Part shown: in pieces, positions 16,728 to 25,413 of the stretch
How the letters are laid out: every line of letters begins with the position of its first letter
How positions within the stretch are numbered: the stretch's first letter is position 1
Origin: Oscillospiraceae bacterium
GTDB taxonomy: Bacteria > Bacillota > Clostridia > Oscillospirales > Ruminococcaceae
DNA length: 64,000 bases
NCBI GenBank assembly: GCA_012520915.1
Contig: JAAYNJ010000024.1
Coordinates: forward strand, 1-64,000
Direction of reading: 5' to 3'
The notes under the pieces: model-generated
Told to the model about the DNA's origin: nothing
The model's database searches: none
Seen by the model: the letters and a program-made list of their open reading frames with translations, nothing else
Translations under genes and position numbers: made by a program

Positions 16728-18158
16728 ATGAGAACAGTTAAAATTTGCGACACGACAATGAGGGACTGCGAACACTCAACCGAATTCAACATGAGTGTCA
16801 GGGAAAAGACCGAAATAGCAAAACAGCTCGAAAGACTCGGTGTTGACATAATCGAAGTCGGCGCCGATTGCGATGCTGCGGCGGATATATTGAAGGCTTT
16901 GGAAACTACCTTGTTTTCGATAGCCTGCTATCCCGACATGATTGAGTCGGATTGTATAAAAACGTACCTTTCGGGCGATAAAAAGGGCAGAATAAATCTT
17001 CTTTTCAGCAGAAGAAAATCCGTGGACCCCGAAGAAATAAAATCTCTGGTAAAAACCGTCAAATCAAACGGCTTTAAAGTGCAGCTTACGGCGAACGCTC
17101 TGAATATGAGCTCCGAGGAGTACAGAAAAGCATTTATCAAGGCCGCCGAAGAAAATGAAGCGGACAGTATTTGCGTGTATGACGATATTGGTTACAGCAA
17201 CCCCTTCGAGTTTTTTGAAATAGTGACTTCGATTATTTCCATGACCGACCTTCCCGTAGCCGTTAAATCCAAAAACGATCTCGGAATGGCTGTTGCCAAC
17301 GTCCTTGCGGGTGTAAGGGCCGGAGCCGTTACAGTTGAGTGCAGCGTCAACGGCCTCGGGAGACGTGCCGGAAATGCCGCACTTGAAGAAGTAGTTATGG
17401 CTTTAAAAGCGAGAAAGGATTTTTACAACTGCGATACCGCGATAAACACAAAACTCCTCTTCAGAACCGGCAAGATGGTCTCCACCGTCGTCGGTCTGCC
17501 CCTTTCGGGAGGAAAGGCGATTATCGGAGACAAGGCGTTGTTGAATTTCGATCTTGAGATTCCTGAAACGGCTAATTTTGCCGCAATTAAACCCGAAGAT
17601 GTCGGTATAATAAGAAACAGCCTGGTTCTCGGCAAAAGAACGACCGAATCGGTTTTCGAAGAGAGGGTGGAGGAACTCGGTTATCTTCTGAGTCCGAAAC
17701 AGCTCGATAAGGCTTACAAAGAATTTTTAAAGCTTGCAGACAAAAAACCGGTCGATGACAGGGATATTGAAGCAATGCTTGCCCCGTTTGAAGCGGAAAG
17801 CGAGTCGAATTTTACTCTTGAAAACTTTGTTATAAATTCCGGTTCGATGATTCCTTCCACCGCAACGGTTATTCTCAATGTAGCCGGCGAGAACATCACG
17901 AATGTTGCCACCGGATACGGCCCGGTCGACGCCGCTTTCAAGGCAATTGACGCGGTTTCCGGAATTGACGTGTCTCTCGAAGATTTTTCGCTTCATTCGG
18001 TTACAAGCGGTGAGGATGCACTCGGCGATGCGGTCTTAAAAATCAAATACAATGACAAGATACTCACCGGAAGAGGCGTGAGCACCGACATAGTGGAAGC
18101 TTCGATAAGAGCTTACATAAACGCCATAAACAAAGCTGCCGTAATCGCATCGGAATAA
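16728..18158 (+). CDS. 2-isopropylmalate-synthase-like protein lacking the HxH metal site
   Basis: 476 residues. The TIM-barrel start reads CDTTMRDCEH (canonical DTTLRDGEQ). NGLGRRAGNAALEEVVMAL and a C-terminal LeuA-type regulatory domain (about 365-476, with GYGPVDAAF and GRGVSTDIVEAS) clearly place it in the IPMS/homocitrate/citramalate synthase family. The metal-binding H-x-H is replaced by K180-S-K182 before NDLG, confirmed in the codons at 17265-17273. The gene lies 12 bases after mutS2 with no leucine-pathway neighbour. It may be a catalytically altered or regulatory paralogue; leucine synthesis by this protein should not be assumed. A terminator follows. Confidence 0.85.
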   Translation: MRTVKICDTTMRDCEHSTEFNMSVREKTEIAKQLERLGVDIIEVGADCDAAADILKALETTLFSIACYPDMIESDCIKTYLSGDKKGRINLLFSRRKSVDPEEIKSLVKTVKSNGFKVQLTANALNMSSEEYRKAFIKAAEENEADSICVYDDIGYSNPFEFFEIVTSIISMTDLPVAVKSKNDLGMAVANVLAGVRAGAVTVECSVNGLGRRAGNAALEEVVMALKARKDFYNCDTAINTKLLFRTGKMVSTVVGLPLSGGKAIIGDKALLNFDLEIPETANFAAIKPEDVGIIRNSLVLGKRTTESVFEERVEELGYLLSPKQLDKAYKEFLKLADKKPVDDRDIEAMLAPFEAESESNFTLENFVINSGSMIPSTATVILNVAGENITNVATGYGPVDAAFKAIDAVSGIDVSLEDFSLHSVTSGEDALGDAVLKIKYNDKILTGRGVSTDIVEASIRAYINAINKAAVIASE

Positions 18159-18171
18159 TCTCAAAAGCATT

Positions 18172-18203
18172 AAAAGCTCTTCCGAAAACGGAAGAGCTTT
18201 TTT
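18172..18203 (+). terminator. Terminator of the phoH...IPMS-like operon
   Basis: AAAAGCTCTTCCG, loop AAAA, CGGAAGAGCTTTT plus further T: a perfect 13-bp stem starting 13 bases after the stop codon. Confidence 0.92.
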
Positions 18204-18269
18204 GACGGTATTAAAACGGCAATATTAATAATATTTTATTGCGTATTTATAAATATTTATTATCGGTTA

Positions 18270-18298
18270 TTGTCATTATTCACCAAGTGTGATAATAT
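18270..18298 (+). promoter_or_regulatory. Promoter of rpsB-tsf
   Basis: TTGTCA (18270-18275), 17-bp spacer, TAATAT (18293-18298). It leaves a transcribed leader of about 108 bases before rpsB. Confidence 0.7.
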
Positions 18299-18304
18299 AT
18301 TTGG

Positions 18305-18413
18305 GCAATTCGCACATCGGATATATATCGGGCATGTGCCGCAGATGATATAAAATGCGGTGCCCGGGGTTTAAGTCCGGTGGAGGATAAAACAAATTTA
18401 AAAGGAGAATTTT
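18305..18413 (+). promoter_or_regulatory. Structured rpsB leader, candidate S2 autoregulatory site
   Basis: The leader contains a two-part hairpin: GGGCA (18330-18334) pairs with TGCCC (18361-18365), and CCGCA (18339-18343) pairs with TGCGG (18356-18360). The left strand carries a four-base bulge TGTG and the right strand none; the loop is 12 bases. GGGTTTAAGTCCGG follows. S2 operons are often feedback-regulated by S2 binding the leader; the bulged helix is a natural candidate, but the assignment is inference. Confidence 0.5.
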
Positions 18414-19220
18414 ATGTCAGTAGTATCCATGAAGCAACTTTTGGAAGCGGGTGTTCATTTCGGTCACCAGACCAAACGCTGGAATCCCAAAATGGCGGAG
18501 TATATATTTACCGAGAGAAACGGTATCTATATAGTCGACCTGCAGAAAACCGTGAAAATGCTTGAAACAGCCTATAATTTTGTCAGAGACACGGTGATGG
18601 ACGGCGGCAAGATTTTGTTTGTCGGCACGAAAAAGCAGACGCAGGAATCCATAAAAGAAGAAGCCGTACGTTGCGGTATGCACTATGTAAATGCAAGATG
18701 GCTCGGCGGCATGCTCACAAATTTCAGAACGATAAGAAACAGAGTTGAGAGAATGGACAATCTCAAAAAGATGAGAGAGGACGGAACTTTCGACCTTTTG
18801 CCGAAAAAAGAAGTTACCAAGCTGGAACTCGAGATAGAAAAGCTGGAGAAATATCTCGGCGGAGTTAAAAACATGACCGAATTGCCTGCGGCGATTTTTG
18901 TGATCGATTCGAAAAAAGAACATATAGCCGTTTCCGAAGCAAGAAAACTCGGTATACCCATCGTAGCGATTGTCGATACAAACTGTGATCCGGATGAAGT
19001 GGACTATGTAATACCCGGAAACGATGACGCCATAAGAGCGGTCAGATTGATATCCGCCACAATGGCCGACGCATGTCTTGAAGGAAGACAGGGCGAGCAG
19101 TTTGAAGACGAATACGAGCTGGATCTCAGGAAAGACGATGATGAAAAGCCCGATGTCGACGAAGTCGATGAAGTTGAAGAAGTCGAGCCTAAAGAGCTTT
19201 CCGAATCCGATTCCGAATAG
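18414..19220 (+). CDS. rpsB: 30S ribosomal protein S2
   Basis: 268 residues. S2 landmarks are present: [12 protein letters not shown] near the start, [16 protein letters not shown] and the [11 protein letters not shown] block. ATG at 18414 has AAGGAG upstream. The last 40 residues are an acidic Asp/Glu-rich extension with a [11 protein letters not shown] stretch, longer than the tail of typical S2. The protein anchors S1 and the head/body junction in the 30S subunit. Followed by tsf after 66 bases, the usual pair. Confidence 0.97.
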   Translation: MSVVSMKQLLEAGVHFGHQTKRWNPKMAEYIFTERNGIYIVDLQKTVKMLETAYNFVRDTVMDGGKILFVGTKKQTQESIKEEAVRCGMHYVNARWLGGMLTNFRTIRNRVERMDNLKKMREDGTFDLLPKKEVTKLELEIEKLEKYLGGVKNMTELPAAIFVIDSKKEHIAVSEARKLGIPIVAIVDTNCDPDEVDYVIPGNDDAIRAVRLISATMADACLEGRQGEQFEDEYELDLRKDDDEKPDVDEVDEVEEVEPKELSESDSE

Positions 19221-19286
19221 GATAACGACCCGTAACGGCTTTTGATTATTTGGAGAATAAAAACTAACTGAACAGAGAGGAAATAT

Positions 19287-20192
19287 ATGTCATTCACAGC
19301 GAAAGATGTACAGGCGCTCCGCGAAATGACCGGAGTCGGTATGATGGATTGTAAAAAAGCTCTGACCGAAACAGGCGGAGACTTCGAAAAAGCGGTTGCG
19401 GTTCTCAGAGAAAAAGGACTTGCGGCGGCGGAAAAGAAGGCCGGAAGAATAGCGGCCGAAGGAATAGTCGATGTTGTCGTTAAAGACAATGTAGGAGCAA
19501 TAATCGAAATTAACTCTGAGACCGATTTTGTCGCAAAAAACGAAAAGTTCAGGGAATTCGTAAACATCTGCGCAAATGCCGTTATCGATCTTAATCCGAA
19601 GGATGTCGATGAATTGCTTGCCTGCGAGGTGAACGGGGAAACCATTGAAGAACAGTTAAGGGAAAAAATCCTCACAATCGGCGAAAACATAAAAATAAGA
19701 CGTTTTGAACGCTATGAAGGAATTCTGATACCTTATGTTCATGCCGGAGGAACGCACGCCGTTATAGTCAGCTTCGACGCCGACGAAAAGGTTGCGGAAA
19801 GTTTAGAGTTTATCGAATTCGGCAAAAATATAGCCATGCAGATAACCGCCGTTAATCCACTGTACCTTTTCAAAGAAGATATCCCTGCGGAAGTGCTTGA
19901 GAAAGAAAAAGAAATACTCATGAACCAGGCGATTAACGAAGGAAAACCTGCAAACATTGCCGAAAAGATGGTGGCAGGCAGAATAAACAAATATTATAAG
20001 GAAAATGTACTTGTCGAACAGCCTTATGTAAAAGACGATAAGATATCTGTCGGAAAGTATGTTTCACAGGAATCTAAAAATCTCGGGACCGAAATTGCAA
20101 TAAAGGCATTTACCAGATACGAAAAAGGCGAAGGTCTGGAGAAGAGGGACAGCTGTTCCTTTGCCGAAGAAGTTGCAGAGATGCAAAAATAA
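19287..20192 (+). CDS. tsf: Elongation factor Ts
   Basis: 301 residues. The N-terminal UBA-like domain has LREMTGVGMMDCKKAL, then the EF-Tu contact motif TDFVA (about residue 75). EF-Ts exchanges GDP for GTP on EF-Tu. ATG at 19287 follows GAGAGG. Last gene of the rpsB-tsf operon, closed by a perfect hairpin terminator. Confidence 0.97.
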   Translation: MSFTAKDVQALREMTGVGMMDCKKALTETGGDFEKAVAVLREKGLAAAEKKAGRIAAEGIVDVVVKDNVGAIIEINSETDFVAKNEKFREFVNICANAVIDLNPKDVDELLACEVNGETIEEQLREKILTIGENIKIRRFERYEGILIPYVHAGGTHAVIVSFDADEKVAESLEFIEFGKNIAMQITAVNPLYLFKEDIPAEVLEKEKEILMNQAINEGKPANIAEKMVAGRINKYYKENVLVEQPYVKDDKISVGKYVSQESKNLGTEIAIKAFTRYEKGEGLEKRDSCSFAEEVAEMQK

Positions 20193-20202
20193 TAAATCTT
20201 TA

Positions 20203-20234
20203 AATAAAACCGCAGAAATGCGGTTTTATTTTTA
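20203..20234 (+). terminator. Terminator after tsf
   Basis: AATAAAACCGCA, loop GAAA, TGCGGTTTTATT, then TTTT: a perfect 12-bp stem. Confidence 0.9.
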
Positions 20235-20279
20235 TGTTTATGTGACAAAAGCGGTACCGGAGTGAGTTTACATAATTGT

Positions 20280-20288
20280 TGCTATAAT
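20280..20288 (+). promoter_or_regulatory. Extended -10 promoter of the pyrH...polC operon
   Basis: TGCTATAAT at 20280-20288 is a perfect -10 with an extended TG element. At 17 bp spacing the -35 (GAGTGA) is poor, so the extended -10 probably carries the promoter. Confidence 0.55.
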
Positions 20289-20331
20289 GTAAAATGACAG
20301 TATTGAAAAACTTCGGTCGACGGAGGAAATG

Positions 20332-21039
20332 ATGCAAAAATATTCTCGTGTATTAGTTAAATTAAGCGGTGAGGCGTTGGCCGGAGGCAAGGGCAGCGGC
20401 CTTGATTACGAAACGGTGGTCAGGATATCAAAAGCAATAAAAGAGACCCACGACATAGGAACCGAAGTGGCTGTTGTTGTCGGCGGAGGAAACTTCTGGC
20501 GGGGCAATGACAACAAAGAATTCGACAGAACCAGGTCCGATCATATGGGAATGCTGGCTACGGTGATAAATGCTTTGGCGATAGCAGACGCTCTTGAGCA
20601 GCTCGGAGCGACGGTCAGAGTTCAGACAGCGCTTTTGATGACACAGGTTGCCGAGCCGTATATCAGAAACCGTGCAGTCAGACATCTCGAAAAACGCAGA
20701 ATCGTCGTGTTTGCCTGCGGAACCGGAAATCCCTTCTTTTCTACCGACACCGCTTCCGTTCTCAGAGCAGCCGAGATTGATGCGGATGTGATTTTGAAGG
20801 CGACGCAGGTCGACGGTGTTTACGACAAAGACCCGAAAAAATACCCCGACGCCGTACGTATGAATAAACTCAGCTTTACAAAAGTCCTGAGTGAAAATTT
20901 AAAGGTTATAGACTCTACTGCCGCAAGCATGTGCAGGGACAACAAGATACCGCTTCTCGTCTTTAATATCGATGACCCTAATAATATTCTGAAGGCGGTA
21001 ATGGGTGAAGAAATTGGAACTTTAGTAACGGAGGATTAA
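20332..21039 (+). CDS. pyrH: UMP kinase
   Basis: 235 residues from ATG at 20332; the ATG three bases earlier is only two bases from GGAGG and is less likely. Amino-acid-kinase fold with [25 protein letters not shown] (nucleotide binding) and [10 protein letters not shown]. It phosphorylates UMP to UDP, allosterically controlled by GTP and UTP in this family. Head of a nine-gene operon in which frr follows after three bases, a conserved arrangement. Confidence 0.96.
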   Translation: MQKYSRVLVKLSGEALAGGKGSGLDYETVVRISKAIKETHDIGTEVAVVVGGGNFWRGNDNKEFDRTRSDHMGMLATVINALAIADALEQLGATVRVQTALLMTQVAEPYIRNRAVRHLEKRRIVVFACGTGNPFFSTDTASVLRAAEIDADVILKATQVDGVYDKDPKKYPDAVRMNKLSFTKVLSENLKVIDSTAASMCRDNKIPLLVFNIDDPNNILKAVMGEEIGTLVTED

Positions 21040-21042
21040 GAA

Positions 21043-21597
21043 GTGACTGAGACATTAGCACCGTATGAAGAAAAAATGCAAAAGACTATCGGTTCGCTTA
21101 AAAATGAACTGGGAACGATTCGCGCCGGCAGGGCAAACCCCTCGGTACTTGACAGGTTGTTTGTAGACTATTACGGTACCCCGACGAAGATCAATCAATT
21201 GGCGTCGATTTCGGTTGCGGAAGCAAGAATGCTCGTAATACAGCCTTATGATCCTTCGGTATTGAAGGAGGTCGTAAAGAGTATTCAAATGTCGGACCTC
21301 GGAATAAACCCGATAGACGACGGAAAAACCATCCGGCTTGTATTTCCTCAACTCACCGAAGAGAGAAGAAAGTCCCTCGTTAAAGATGTAAAGGCAATCG
21401 GAGAAAACTCAAAGGTGGCAATACGCTCAATAAGACGTGAAGCTATCGACAAGTTTAAAAAGATGGAAAAAGCTTCCGAGATTTCCGAAGACGACCTTAA
21501 GGTTTTGGAAAACGAGGCGCAGAAGATTACCGATAAACACACCGGTGAAATTGACGATATAATCTCTGAAAAAGAGAAAGAGATAATGGAAATATGA
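21043..21597 (+). CDS. frr: Ribosome-recycling factor
   Basis: 184 residues from GTG at 21043, with GGAGG eight bases upstream. RRF motifs: RAGRANPSVLD, YYGTPTKINQLASI, and RSIRREAIDKFKK near the end. It splits post-termination 70S ribosomes with EF-G. Overlaps uppS by four bases (ATGA). Confidence 0.97.
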   Translation: MTETLAPYEEKMQKTIGSLKNELGTIRAGRANPSVLDRLFVDYYGTPTKINQLASISVAEARMLVIQPYDPSVLKEVVKSIQMSDLGINPIDDGKTIRLVFPQLTEERRKSLVKDVKAIGENSKVAIRSIRREAIDKFKKMEKASEISEDDLKVLENEAQKITDKHTGEIDDIISEKEKEIMEI

Positions 21598-22325
21598 CCC
21601 CGTCTAAAATCGAATCCGAAATCGATAAATCTTTAGTACCCGTCCATATCGGAATAATTATGGACGGCAACGGAAGATGGGCAAAAAAACGCAGACTCCC
21701 AAGGACGTCGGGACATTATAAAGGTGCCGAAGTCTTTAAAAAGATAACCCGATACTGTAAAAAAATAGGAATATCCGTTCTAACAGTTTTTGCCTTTTCA
21801 ACCGAAAACTGGCAGAGACCGAAGGAAGAAGTTAATTCGATAATGAATCTTCTTAGAACTTATCTCGTGGATGCCTTCGGTTTTAAAGACGAAAACATAA
21901 AAATAAGATTTATCGGGAACAGGGAAGCTCTCGATGAGGACATTGTCAAAAAGATGGAGGAACTCGAGAGCGTTTCAAAAGACTTTGACGGTATGACCCT
22001 GAATATTGCCGTAAACTACAGCGGCAGAACAGATGTTTTACAGGCTGCGAGGAGGTTGGCGGAATCAGTCAAAGAAGGTGCCCTTGAGGCCGAAAACATT
22101 GACGAAAAAGAGTTTTCAAAATATCTTTACACCTATCCCTGTCCCGATCCCGATTTGATAATCAGACCGAGCGGAGAATGTAGATTGTCAAACTTCATGT
22201 TATGGCAATCCGCATATACCGAATTTGTTTTTATGGATATTCTCTGGCCGGACTTTACCGAGAGGGATCTCGACAAGGCGATAGAGGAATATATAAACAG
22301 AGACAGAAGGTTCGGAAAAATCTGA
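21594..22325 (+). CDS. uppS: Isoprenyl transferase (undecaprenyl diphosphate synthase)
   Basis: 243 residues. cis-Prenyltransferase motifs: IIMDGNGRWAKKR, FSTENWQRP, and RPSGECRLSNFMLWQ (canonical RTSGEQRLSNF; the second position is Pro here). It makes the C55 lipid carrier for peptidoglycan from IPP and FPP. Starts inside the end of frr. Downstream cdsA and dxr supply membrane lipid and isoprenoid precursors, so the block is an envelope-precursor operon. Confidence 0.96.
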   Translation: MTPSKIESEIDKSLVPVHIGIIMDGNGRWAKKRRLPRTSGHYKGAEVFKKITRYCKKIGISVLTVFAFSTENWQRPKEEVNSIMNLLRTYLVDAFGFKDENIKIRFIGNREALDEDIVKKMEELESVSKDFDGMTLNIAVNYSGRTDVLQAARRLAESVKEGALEAENIDEKEFSKYLYTYPCPDPDLIIRPSGECRLSNFMLWQSAYTEFVFMDILWPDFTERDLDKAIEEYINRDRRFGKI

Positions 22326-22348
22326 GTAGATAAAATTAATTTGACATT

Positions 22349-23179
22349 ATGAAGAAAAGACTTATTTCTTCCGCCGTAGGCTTGGGTCTGCTGGCGGTTG
22401 TTGTATGGAAGTTTGAAGGACTGCTTTTAAATGCGATTCTGTTCATTGTCTGCCTGGCGGTTTCTTATGAAGTCGTTATGACTTTTGCGGGCGGAATGAA
22501 TTTACCGCTGATTTTTGTAGCGTCGATATTTTATGCCGTGAATTTATTTTTCGAGGTCGACCTAATCTACAGCTCTGCTGTTCTTATTTTTTCTTTCGGC
22601 GCCATAGCGACATTTTCAAAGGGCAAATTGAAAATCGTAAGAATTTTAGCTTCCGCTTTGATATTAATCCTCTTTTCAACCTGTTTTAATTCCATACTCT
22701 TTATAAGAGCAGATTCGGCGAATCCAGCCGACGGGAGATTTTTCTTTCTGTTCGGATTGGGACTTGCCTGGATAAACGATACATTTGCCTACCTGATAGG
22801 CAGAAAGTTCGGAAAAAGAAAATTGTGCCCCGCCATAAGCCCGAACAAGACAATAGAGGGATCTGTGGGAGGACTTTCTGTTTCGGTTATCATTCTCACT
22901 GCAATCTATTTCATCTATACAAAAGCATCTTCCTCATCTGTATTTTCCTCTTTTAATGATGTTTTATCTCTGATTGTTGTCGCGGTAATTATATTTATCG
23001 GCAGTCTGATTGAAATGACGGGCGATCTTATATTCTCGTGTATTAAGAGAGAGCTTGAAATTAAGGATTTCGGAAGAATAATGCCGGGTCACGGCGGGAT
23101 ATTGGACAGGTTTGACGGTGCGGTATTTACGGTAAGCTATATCGCTTTCTGTCTGTTTATATTTAATTCTTTAGTTTAA
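22349..23179 (+). CDS. cdsA: Phosphatidate cytidylyltransferase
   Basis: 276 residues with about eight membrane segments. The C-terminal CDP-alcohol signature reads SPNKTIEGSVGG and later MPGHGGILDRFDGA, with the metal-binding acidic residues kept. It makes CDP-diacylglycerol from phosphatidate and CTP at the membrane. ATG at 22349 lacks an obvious ribosome-binding site (23 bases after uppS), so expression may rely on translation of the gene before it. Confidence 0.95.
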   Translation: MKKRLISSAVGLGLLAVVVWKFEGLLLNAILFIVCLAVSYEVVMTFAGGMNLPLIFVASIFYAVNLFFEVDLIYSSAVLIFSFGAIATFSKGKLKIVRILASALILILFSTCFNSILFIRADSANPADGRFFFLFGLGLAWINDTFAYLIGRKFGKRKLCPAISPNKTIEGSVGGLSVSVIILTAIYFIYTKASSSSVFSSFNDVLSLIVVAVIIFIGSLIEMTGDLIFSCIKRELEIKDFGRIMPGHGGILDRFDGAVFTVSYIAFCLFIFNSLV

Positions 23180-23194
23180 TAATAAAGGAATACC

Positions 23195-24340
23195 ATGTCT
23201 GTAAAAAAGCTTTCCATACTCGGTTCAACCGGCTCAATAGGAGTTCAGGCGTTATCAGTGGTAGAAGATCTCAACATCGAAATAACGGCGCTTTCCGCAT
23301 ATTCAAATATAGATCTTCTCGAAAAACAGGTGAAAACCTTTAAACCGCGTTTTGTTTCCGTTACGGACGAGAAATCGGCGGATATTCTCAAAACGAGACT
23401 CAAGTCATGTGATGTAGAGGTTTTTTCCGGTGAAGAAGGTCTTCAAAGAATAGTTGAAGAGGACGACAGCGACACGGTACTGAACTCGCTTGTAGGTATT
23501 TCGGGTCTTCTTCCAACAATGGCGGCGATTAAGTCCGGAAAAAATATTGCTCTTGCAAATAAAGAGACCCTCGTTGCGGGCGGTAAGTTCGTCATGGCGG
23601 CTGCAAAAGATGGGAATATCTCAATACTTCCGGTTGACAGCGAACACTCGGCGATTTTCCAGTGTCTTGCGGGCGGCAGGAAATCCGAAGTTAAAAAGAT
23701 ATTTTTGACCGCATCGGGCGGACCTTTTTTCGGAATGTCAAAAAATGAACTTAAAAACGTGACGGTTGAAGACGCTTTAAGGCATCCCAACTGGTCTATG
23801 GGCAGGAAAATCACCGTGGACAGTGCAACTATGATGAACAAGGGTTTGGAACTCATTGAGGCAATGTGGCTATTTGATGTCAAGCCGGATGATATCGAAA
23901 TCGTCGTTCACAGACAGAGCATAGTCCACTCGATGGTCGAATTTATTGACGGTTCGGTAATTGCCCATCTCGGAGTTCCCGATATGAGAATTCCGATACA
24001 ATATGCTCTTACATATCCCGACAGGTTGATAACTTCCGTCGAACCGCTGACTGTCGAAAGAATGGCGAATCTCACCTTCGAGAAACCCGATTATGAAAAT
24101 TTCCCCTGCCTTACGGCAGCTGTTGAAGCCGCAAAAACAGGACTGACCGCACCATGTGTGGCGAATGCGGCGAACGAAGTGGCTGTTAAGTATTTCCTTG
24201 AAGGTAAGATTTCCTTTGTAAAAATAGGGGAAATCGTTTCCGATACGGTAAGAAATTTCAACCATTTCGAAGTTGAAGATATAAATTCACTATTGCAAGC
24301 CGACTCCGATGCGAGAGAGATGGCAAAAAAGTATATCTGA
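23195..24340 (+). CDS. dxr: 1-deoxy-D-xylulose-5-phosphate reductoisomerase
   Basis: 381 residues. NADPH site GSTGSIG near the N-terminus, LANKETLVAGG, metal and substrate motifs PVDSEHSAIFQCL, TASGGPF, HPNWSMGRKITVDSATMMNK. First committed step of the MEP pathway; with ispG downstream and uppS upstream it ties isoprenoid supply to wall synthesis. AAAGG precedes ATG at 23195. Confidence 0.97.
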   Translation: MSVKKLSILGSTGSIGVQALSVVEDLNIEITALSAYSNIDLLEKQVKTFKPRFVSVTDEKSADILKTRLKSCDVEVFSGEEGLQRIVEEDDSDTVLNSLVGISGLLPTMAAIKSGKNIALANKETLVAGGKFVMAAAKDGNISILPVDSEHSAIFQCLAGGRKSEVKKIFLTASGGPFFGMSKNELKNVTVEDALRHPNWSMGRKITVDSATMMNKGLELIEAMWLFDVKPDDIEIVVHRQSIVHSMVEFIDGSVIAHLGVPDMRIPIQYALTYPDRLITSVEPLTVERMANLTFEKPDYENFPCLTAAVEAAKTGLTAPCVANAANEVAVKYFLEGKISFVKIGEIVSDTVRNFNHFEVEDINSLLQADSDAREMAKKYI

Positions 24341-24353
24341 TTTTGGAGAAGTT

Positions 24354-25394
24354 ATGTCTGTAGTTTTGACTATTCTGGTTTCGGTTTTCCTCTTCGGAGT
24401 AATTATTTTCGTACACGAACTCGGTCACTTCATTACCGCCAAGCTCAGCGGTATAACCGTGAAAGAATTTGCCCTCGGAATGGGACCCGTCATATTTAAA
24501 AAAATTAAAAATAATACGCAGTATGCTCTGAGACTATTCCCGATAGGCGGTTTTGTCAGCATGGTAGGAGAAGATGAGGAGAGCGATGAAGAGGGTTCTT
24601 TCGGAAAAGCACCTGTCGGAAACAGGATACTTGTTGTGGTTTCGGGTGCGATAATGAACCTTGTTCTCGGTTTTTTAATAGTTGTCGGTCTTACGACATT
24701 CAGCAAAGGGGATCTTATAACCACCTCCACCATTGCGGAATTTAAAGCCGGCGCTGTTACAAAAGCCTCGGGTTTGCGTGAAGGCGATACCATAGTCTCA
24801 ATAAACGGCAGAAACATGTTTGTCGCAAACGATATAATCTACGAACTCACAAGAGTTAAGGGCAATGAAGCCGAAGTCACGGTTGAAAGGGACGGCGAAA
24901 AAGTTAAGCTCGAAGCTGTCGAATTCGATATAAAAGAGGGAAAAGACGGAATAAACGAGATAAATATAGACTTTTATATGTACGGCAGAGAGAAAACCGT
25001 GTTCAATGTCATTAAGGAATCCGGGTTGTGGACACTTTCCATAACAAGACTTGTTTTTGTATCACTGTTTGACCTGATAACGGGAAACGTGCCTATAAAT
25101 CAGCTGTCGGGTCCTATAGGCATAGTACAGCTAATCGGAGAAGCCGTTTCGGTCGATTTTTATGCGGTGTTTTACCTGGCGGCCATCATAACCATAAATC
25201 TCGGCGTAATGAATATTTTACCGCTTCCCGCACTCGACGGAGGCAGATTCGTCATACTTCTTATTGAGGCGATAACAAAGAGGAGATTGAACCCGAAATA
25301 CGAAGGCTATATTCATCTTGTCGGATTTGTTCTGTTAATAGCGCTTATGCTTTTTGTAACCTACAACGACATTTCAAAAATATTTAGCAGGTAA
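24354..25394 (+). CDS. rseP: RIP metalloprotease RseP (site-2 protease)
   Basis: 346 residues from ATG at 24354, chosen because GGAG lies 6 bases upstream; an earlier in-frame ATG at 24309 lies inside dxr and lacks a ribosome-binding site. First helix carries the zinc motif HELGH (about residue 20), followed by a PDZ domain (about 120-190) and the third zinc ligand in LPALDGGRF (about 290). It cleaves transmembrane segments such as anti-sigma factors. Placement between dxr and ispG is the standard Gram-positive order. Confidence 0.95.
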   Translation: MSVVLTILVSVFLFGVIIFVHELGHFITAKLSGITVKEFALGMGPVIFKKIKNNTQYALRLFPIGGFVSMVGEDEESDEEGSFGKAPVGNRILVVVSGAIMNLVLGFLIVVGLTTFSKGDLITTSTIAEFKAGAVTKASGLREGDTIVSINGRNMFVANDIIYELTRVKGNEAEVTVERDGEKVKLEAVEFDIKEGKDGINEINIDFYMYGREKTVFNVIKESGLWTLSITRLVFVSLFDLITGNVPINQLSGPIGIVQLIGEAVSVDFYAVFYLAAIITINLGVMNILPLPALDGGRFVILLIEAITKRRLNPKYEGYIHLVGFVLLIALMLFVTYNDISKIFSR

Positions 25395-25413
25395 AAATCC
25401 GGAGTTTTATAGT

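Noticed and set aside
18204-18413. T-box or metabolite riboswitch before rpsB
   Set aside because: No T-box sequence, no terminator/antiterminator pair and no known riboswitch core can be seen; a ribosomal-protein leader is the simpler reading.
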